A stretch of 64,000 nt of DNA from assembly GCF_051622035.1 (NCBI RefSeq), contig NC_135361.1:2299001-2363000 (forward strand), given 5' to 3'. The notes under the pieces were generated by a model, which was not told the origin of the DNA, made no database searches, and saw nothing but the letters and a program-made list of their open reading frames with translations. Below are positions 58,113-64,000 of the stretch, piece after piece. Made by a program: the position numbers and the translations under genes. How positions within the stretch are numbered: the first letter of the stretch is position 1; every line of letters starts with the position of its first letter. The stretch is from Arctopsyche grandis (Eukaryota > Arthropoda > Insecta > Trichoptera > Hydropsychidae).

Positions 58113-58355
58113 TTATTGACCACTTTTTCGAGCAGCAGGTATATCAGCAATGACACGACGAACGTTGACTTCCAATTCGTCCATCGTCTCTAATTTATCG
58201 GAGTAGACTAGCGACTTCAAATATCCTCACAGAAAATAATCCAAAGTTATTAAACAACACGATCTTGAAGGCCAATTCAAGACGTAAGTTTCACAAACTC
58301 ATCCACGATTTTCGAAATAAATTTGCACAATTTGCAAACGTTGTTCTGGCGTAGA
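58113..58355 (-). pseudogene. mariner-like transposase, internally deleted relic
   Basis: The minus strand encodes STPEQRLQIVQIYFENRG, the N-terminal helix-turn-helix start (DUF4817-type) of a mariner/Tc1 relative. About 20 bases later it passes directly to the C-terminal end: NWPSRSC, LDYFL, GYLKSLVYSDKLETMDELEV and NVRRVIADIP, then a stop codon. The whole catalytic middle is missing, and two in-frame stops lie within the rest. An inverted repeat, GTTCTGGCGTAG / CTACGCCAGAAC (58343-58373), sits at the N-terminal edge. Confidence 0.75.
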
Positions 58356-58698
58356 TAGACCTACGCCAGAACATAGTGTAAAATAAATCTCAAAAAAGAA
58401 CTTTCTTTACACATGTATACATAGTTCTAATATATATTGCATATTCTAAATCAAGAATCTTCCTCTGAAAGATCCAAAAAGGTACAACTATCTAGTGGTA
58501 TCTAATTTCTTAATTTTACTGTAAAAAATATAGAATATTTCCAGAAGAGAGCTTAATTAAAATGAACCAAACATGTAATTGTAAATGACAACTCAACTTC
58601 TCAACGTAAATAAAAAGGTTCTTGACATGAAAATGTTATTTTTGTGTACAAAAACGATATAGAAAACGTAAAAATAAAAAAACTTTGCAAAATTAAAA

Positions 58699-60356
58699 TC
58701 AATCTTTATTTGGACTGTTTCTATCACTCATTCCTTTAGCCGCCTTGCAAGATTTTGTCTGAAAAAAATCAAATTATTCAAACACCAAAAAAATAAAGCG
58801 AAAATCATTCTTTCAAAACTACATATGTATGCTACCTGATGTCTTTTTAGTTTAGAGCGTACGACAAAAGTCATGGAACAAAATTCGCACACGTGAGGAC
58901 GGTCTCCTGTATGCGTCATTTCATGAAGTCTTAGCTGTGTACGTTCGGCGAAAGTTTTACAGCAGTGGTTACATTTAAATTTCTTTACGATTAAGTGAAC
59001 TTGTTCATGACGTCGAAGTTGTGTTATTGTAAAAAAATCTTTATTGCACGTACTACAAATGTGCTCTTTTTCACTAATGTGCATTTTGCGATGGCGATTC
59101 AACTCGTGCACTAGACGAAACCTTTTAACACATCCAGAGTGATCACATTTGAATCTGAAACACATAATACATATATCTAGAATTCAATTTAACAAATAAT
59201 GGATATAATTTCGTTCATCGAAAAAAATAAAGCAAACTTACTTAAGACCGTTCTCATGCCGTCTCATGTGAAGTTTCAACATTATGTTATTTTTGTAAGT
59301 TTTATTGCATATTTCACATCTTGCATCTTCAATAACGTGAGTTTCCTCGTGATTTGTGAGCGAACTGCGCAATAAAAAGGTTTTGCCACAAGTTTGACAT
59401 TGATAATTTTTCGATCCGTCGTGCCAGTCTAAATGAGCGGTCAAATAGTTTGAGGAAACAAAACTTTTACCACAGTCTTCCATTTCACATTTGAAAGGAA
59501 ATATCTTGAGATGATTTCTGTGGTGGGGAATCATCACACTGTACTTGAAAGTTCTATTACATAGATTACATATTTTGACTTTTTTACCGCCGACAATAAG
59601 AGGAGTTAAGTCACTGCCCGTATAATGCGAATTAAAGTGATCTATCATGTTCTCATCTTCCGTTATCTTATGTAAGCAAAGTGGACATTTATCGCGATTT
59701 TTAAGTAATTTTTGCAAAGCTGCCACCACTTTATCTCTAGTCATATCAGTTTTTGATTTGGAAGATTTTCGTTTCATCGTTTCCACACTTTTGTGGGGTA
59801 ATTTTTCTTTCTTAACTTCACTTGAATGATCATCATATCGTGCAGTGGATGAAAAATAATCGGCATCTTCCTGTTTGATATTATGTTGAATTAAATCACT
59901 CGTGGGTGATAGCATTTTCTTTTTAACAGTTTGACAGAGCAATTCGAAAGATTTGACTATTTTTTTTTTAAATACGTAACATAATTTAAGTTTTTCTCTA
60001 CATTCGTTACAAATTTGTTCAGGAAAATTGTCACTTCCACACACCTGAAAAATGACCACAACAAACTTATTATAAAATGATCGGTTTTGTTATTTTCACT
60101 TTTTCAAAAAAATATATACAAACATAATATAAAAACTAAGGAAACTAACCGGTATACTTCCAATTGCAGAAATCATACTAGCGAAAGTTATTCGAGAGAT
60201 ATTATCGACAATATAAATACTGAGAAGAGGTTTTTCTTTTCGCAAACACAAAAGACATATCTCATCGGCACTGAAAACGTCTTTACCCAGAACAAACATC
60301 ATTTTGTTATCATACATATATTGGGAATGATTATCTACGATATTTACTGTTTTCAT
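58699..60356 (-). CDS. ZAD domain C2H2 zinc-finger protein
   Basis: Four exons: 60356-60150, 60044-59242, 59154-58836 and 58758-58699, giving 462 residues. The N-terminal ZAD (about residues 30-100) has paired cysteines C34/C37 and C81/C84 (ICLLC and QICNEC), split by intron 1, and mediates dimerisation in insect regulators. A charged linker with KRKSSKSK follows. Nine fingers follow: CPLC, CNLC, CEMEDC, CQTC, CEIC, CDHSGC, CSTC, CNHC and CEFC. The last is completed by the 20-codon final exon, which gives H..TKSC, a C2HC ending. It is probably a nuclear DNA-binding transcription factor; targets unknown. The first Met was used; M14 or M19 are possible starts. AATAAA overlaps codons just before the stop. 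Confidence 0.9.
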
Positions 60357-60914
60357 AAACTTTTCACAACTTTTATGATTGGTTAAGTTTTAACAATGAA
60401 ATAAACATATTATTCTGGTGCATCAGCGGTGAAACAGAAATAGTTTGACGGGACTAATGTCAAGTGTCAACGTCAAGAACAAATACAACCTAATCCTCTT
60501 TTTTGGTCTAAACACATTTGTAAATTTTTTATTTAAAATTTTAAAATACAGAGCAGGGGAAGCACTTCAGTCGTCGCCCACTTTAGTTCAAATAATACAT
60601 CAAAACAAGGTGATCATTTTTTACCAAAAAGTATTTCTACGGACATTCATTATTAAAAACAACCATTGAAGAATTACGTTCATACATGCATGAAAACATT
60701 TTTTTTTCTTGAATGCTCTTATAAAAATTTATATAAGACTGGTTAAAATTATACTCGGTGATTAGTAAATATTTTAAAATTTAAACTTCAATTGCGTTTA
60801 ATCACCGCATATTGTTTATCAAAGAAAAAAATCGTTCGGCAGGTGCATTTGTTCTCGATAAACAGACAACAATCGGATAATTATCCAATATTTTTGTAAG
60901 AGCATAACTTTTTC
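60357..60914. other. Intergenic, ZAD gene promoter side
   Basis: AT-rich, no recognised element. The ZAD gene probably starts here. Confidence 0.4.
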
Positions 60915-61217
60915 TGAGCCCGCCTTTACGAGCAGGGTGGATTAGACCGGCAGCCGTGCCTGCGCCGGGTACTTAGCTCAGTGTTGATGGGTGGGCACGC
61001 ATTGTTTCACACGTCCCGGATTAATTCACAACTGAAACAGTACATAACTGTGAAACAGTGCATAACCACCCACACAACACTGAGCCTAGTGCTCGACGCA
61101 GGTGCGGTGCCGATCTAATCCATCCTTCCCGTATAAAGGCGGGCTAACACCGAGCCTAGTACCCGGCGCAGACGTGGTACCGGTCTAATGTATCCTTCCC
61201 GTGTAAAGGCGGGCTAA
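60915..61217. mobile_element. Foldback element with TTAGCCCGCC ends
   Basis: The right end, inverted, reads TTAGCCCGCCTTTACACGGG then GATACATTAGACCGG and TGCGCCGGGTACTAGGCTC. The left end matches it: GAGCCCGCCTTTACGAGC, GGATTAGACCGG, TGCGCCGGGTACTTAGCTC. The right arm holds two tandem copies of the motif (61075-61140 and 61141-61217) against one on the left. The GC-rich arms surround an AACAGT.CATAAC centre with its own short repeats. The superfamily is unclear and no target duplication is evident. Confidence 0.7.
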
Positions 61218-61425
61218 AGATTTTGAATATTTAAATTCACCACCAGATAAAAAGGGGACTGGTTTTATTTCACAACAGATTACCCAAAAGTACGAATGGT
61301 TACCTTATACATACATTATATATAGCACCGATTGACGGTAAATCAATATATTGACACCGCGAAAATATATGTTATCAAATTTGTATAAACCGTTTCCTCT
61401 TATACTTGGAAGTTAAATAAGTTAC

Positions 61426-61886
61426 TGTAGGCATATAGTACAACTGAAATGATCTCATCAGGTCACTGCGACACATATCCAGGAAAGTCATTAACGCATG
61501 GCACACGCTCGCCTCGTCAAAAGGTCGACACGTGTTTCTATACACGTATCTGGGAAACAAAGGAAGAACACACTGAACCCATAAAAACCACGAACTACGT
61601 CCAGGCGTATGAACCCATAAAACCACGCTCGCAGCATAACTAGGGCAGCGCGAGTACCAATAACAAAAGATGTGCACACGACACACTTCAACCCAAAACG
61701 TTTATAAAGCAACGCAGCAACCTCCACCGGCAGAGTGAGCCTCTAGAGTTCAACTAGATCACATCTCCGAAGAAACCTCTTCGTACATACAATAACATTG
61801 TACAAAAATAAACGATCCTCTTTCAAACTACACAACACGTGTTTCGTTAGACCGGGATACGGTCAACGTACCTTCCCTGTCTTACA
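61426..61886 (+). mobile_element. Solo LTR, Gypsy-like (fossil)
   Basis: It starts TGTAGGCATATAG, ends CCCTGTCTTACA, and is flanked by a 4-bp direct repeat, TTAC (61422-61425 and 61887-61890). A TTTATAAAGC box lies mid-way and AAATAAACGATCC later, as expected for promoter and poly(A) region of an LTR. The 4-bp duplication fits Gypsy-type elements. No coding region is attached, so the element was probably lost by LTR-LTR recombination. The intact flanks suggest moderate age. Confidence 0.7.
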
Positions 61887-61890
61887 TTAC

Positions 61891-62542
61891 CATACGGTGT
61901 TTTTCGACGCTACTGAACATATCGAACTGAAAATTTATATTCATTCAAATTTTTCTATCAGCGCTCGAACTGTGCCAGAAGAGAAGAATTTTTCAATGTT
62001 TTATTTTGACTATTCTAATTTTGGATATTTACTAGGCTTTTTTATAATCATAATTTTTATAACGAAATGAAGGTATAAGCTAATGGACAACCGGAAATAG
62101 AGTGAATGTGCAAAATATACGATAGTAGTAATACATGAGATAGTGCCCGTGTGCTGTCTGTTATATTTAGCGAATTTTGCTTTTGATACTCGAATAGGAC
62201 TTGTAGTTGGACGCATTGAAATTAGAATCCCGAGATACCGAAGACAAGCAGCGCGCAGTGTAGTGTGGTGTGGTGTGGTGTGGTGTGGTGAGGAGTGGTA
62301 GCAGTGGGTGCAGGTGTTCCACGTAGCGCTGTCGAGTCGCGGCGTGGCTGTCGAGTGTCGATTCGTTCGCCGACTTCACTCGCCGAGCGGTGCTTGTCGT
62401 GTCGTGTCGTGTCGTGTCGTGTCGTGTCGTCTCGTCCGTTTCGTTTCAGTGTCGTCACGAACGTCACATCACACCACACCACACCACACCAAACCAAACC
62501 AAACCAAACCACACACACTCGACCAGCTTCCCGTTCGCCGCC
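61891..62542 (+). promoter_or_regulatory. SSR1 promoter and 5'UTR with pentamer repeats
   Basis: Three short arrays precede the start codon: GTGTG/GTGGT pentamers at 62260-62290, CGTGT pentamers at 62397-62430, and CACCA/CAAAC pentamers at 62467-62514. The first and third are complementary over about 20 bases (GTGGTGTGGT against ACCACACCAC) and could pair if both are transcribed. The GC-rich stretch from 62310 is likely the core promoter or 5'UTR. Confidence 0.55.
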
Positions 62543-64000
62543 ATGAAGCCTGCTTTGTCTTCCGGTCTTCTGCTCTGCCTGTTGGTTTTGCCCGCTCTGC
62601 TGCTCACCATCTCGCAAGGTACTCCTCACTTCCAACCGCTTTCACTCGTGTTCCTGCTGCCTGACCTATTTTCATTCATACTTTCTTTCATCTACTCGAA
62701 CGCGATTCACAGCTTTCTACTCTTTCAACTCTTGTATCAAAAACAAGCAGATGGTTGATAAATGGGAAATTAAGAATATTTTTTAAATTTAATCAATTCA
62801 GGGGGATACTCTTTTGGCGTCCGTGCTCTCATGAGAGAATCTCGCCAGATTTTTTTTCAATTTTGGAATCTTATCTTGAATTTTCAAAAAATAGACACGC
62901 AATTGAGGCTAAAATTCTCATTGCGATTGATCGTGTGTATCTGTTGTTTCTTTTTTGAGCAATTTAATCCGTTAGTGCTGAAAATTCTAATAGGAATCTT
63001 GAAAAAAATTCATCTACAAAATATTGTACCGATTTTAAATAAATTGTTTTTCTCTCTTTGTATAGGAAATAGTAAATTATTCGCACACGCTGAAGAAGAT
63101 GAACTAGAAGATGAAGTTGTCGACGTCGAAGGTGAAGACACGGTCGGCGCTGGTGAAGATCTCTCCGGTGAGGACGACGGACTGATAAAACCGTCACCCG
63201 ATGCCGACGTCACTATCCTATTTACGAAACCCGTAACCTCGTCCTCGGATTCCCAACTTGGTGAGTGTCGTTATATGAAAAAATGATCGGCGGAAATTGT
63301 TCATAAATGGGAAACTAAGTTTGCACTAGATTGCAATTATAATGTTCAATAACGTGACAATTTTAAACCAGAGCGATCTTTCGTCTGACCGTTTGTTTCG
63401 AATGCGTCGTTTTAAGTTTACTTACGTTTACCGTTCTCGTTTCAGAATTGCCCGCAGGAAAAATTGTCGAATTTTTAGTTGGATTTTCTAACAACGGCAA
63501 AGAAGAGTTCACCTTGGAAACGTTGGAAGCGTCCTTCCGTTACCCCATGGACTTCACATTTTACATCCAAAATTTCTCGGCCATAGCTTACAATGTGGAA
63601 GTTAAACCCACCCATCAAGCGACGTTGTCGTATTCTTTCATGCCATCGGAAGCTTTCGCCGGAAGACCGTTCGGTCTCAGTATTAATTTGAACTACCGAG
63701 ACGCTAGTGGAAGTAGTTTTTCGGTATGTATTCTATTTTTGTGTTTAGACGCGACGTTTTCGAGTCGTTATACGTACTGACGATATCTTTCACGTTCATC
63801 TTTCAGGAGGCCGTGTACAACCAGACGATTTCTGTGACAGAAGTGAACGAAGGTTTAGACGGAGAAACGTTCTTCCTGTACGTGTTTTTGGGTGCCGGAC
63901 TAGTTTTAGGGTTAGTCGCAGGTCAGCAAGCTCTGGCAACGTTAGCCCGTAAGCGATCTCCGAGACCGTCGTCCCGCCAAATCGAGACCGGCACGACCAA
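62543..64000 (+). CDS. SSR1: Translocon-associated protein alpha (TRAP-alpha/SSR1), partial
   Basis: Four exons visible: 62543-62618, 63066-63260, 63446-63723, and 63807 to the window edge, where the gene is cut after about 247 codons. The start lies in CGCCGCCATGA, an ideal context, and opens a signal peptide (PALSSGLLLCLLVLPALLL, about residues 3-21). An acidic stretch follows (EEDELEDEVVDVEGED), as in all TRAP-alpha proteins. The luminal domain (about 91-200) has two glycosylation sites, N133 (NFS) and N188 (NQT), at the family positions. One membrane helix follows (about 205-225), then a basic cytosolic start (ARKRSPRPSSRQ). The protein is a subunit of the ER complex beside the Sec61 channel that assists entry of some secretory proteins. 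Phases and splice sites are all regular. Confidence 0.96.

Noticed and set aside
60950-61000. A tRNA gene suggested by TACTTAGCTCAGTGTTGATG
   Set aside because: The A-box-like word is part of a long inverted repeat and no B box or cloverleaf follows.
62222-62635. Long frames on both strands over the SSR1 5' region
   Set aside because: They are translations of pentamer arrays (e.g. repeated CRVVS or HTTPH) and have no start or domain support.

Overview
The window looks like part of an insect nuclear genome. It is AT-rich and gene-sparse, with short GT-AG introns and many short ACATATGTA-type repeats. It carries a ZAD-C2H2 zinc-finger gene, a class found mainly in arthropods, and several interstitial runs of TTAGG, the common insect telomere unit. 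The sequence alone does not fix the order or species.

Seven host genes can be supported. (1) 1447-2736 (-) encodes a 190-residue helical protein, perhaps related to C1orf109/AIRIM. (2) 40311-43003 (+) is a complete six-exon SLC6 transporter of the SLC6A15/17 neutral amino acid type. (3) 47408-47605 (-) is ribosomal protein S28, with a likely 3'UTR intron. (4) 50926-51252 (+) is an intronless BLCAP (bc10) homologue. (5) 55905-57776 (-) is an eight-exon alanyl-tRNA editing protein, Aarsd1. (6) 58699-60356 (-) is a four-exon ZAD protein with nine zinc fingers. (7) From 62543 to the right edge (+) lies SSR1/TRAP-alpha, cut off by the window. They are ordinary, mostly housekeeping genes on mixed strands and show no shared pathway. 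Genes 3-7 sit within 17 kb at the right, with transposon relics between them.

The left 40 kb is mainly mobile elements: LINEs of four kinds at 2815-3635, 10905-14140, 15371-16760 and 18767-19200, with 5'-truncated second copies of two of them; hAT elements with 8-bp target duplications at 16898-17529 and 20260-21513, plus one with a near-match duplication at 25804-26571; three foldback elements with 9-bp duplications (798, 14529, 17128), which suggests the Mutator superfamily; a PIF/Harbinger transposase split by another insertion; a Tourist-like MITE; and a piggyBac-like TTAA MITE. Smaller TTAA, hAT, mariner and solo-LTR relics lie among the genes on the right.

The most unusual object is a repeat-bearing element present twice, at 4503-8443 and 27311-29005. 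Both copies share unique left and right parts but differ in a central tandem array of a roughly 307-bp unit, about ten units against three. The larger copy sits inside the Harbinger transposase gene. Most units carry two copies of an ACCGGAAGT-like word, which is the ETS-factor core. I see no protein in the element and cannot place it in a known superfamily.
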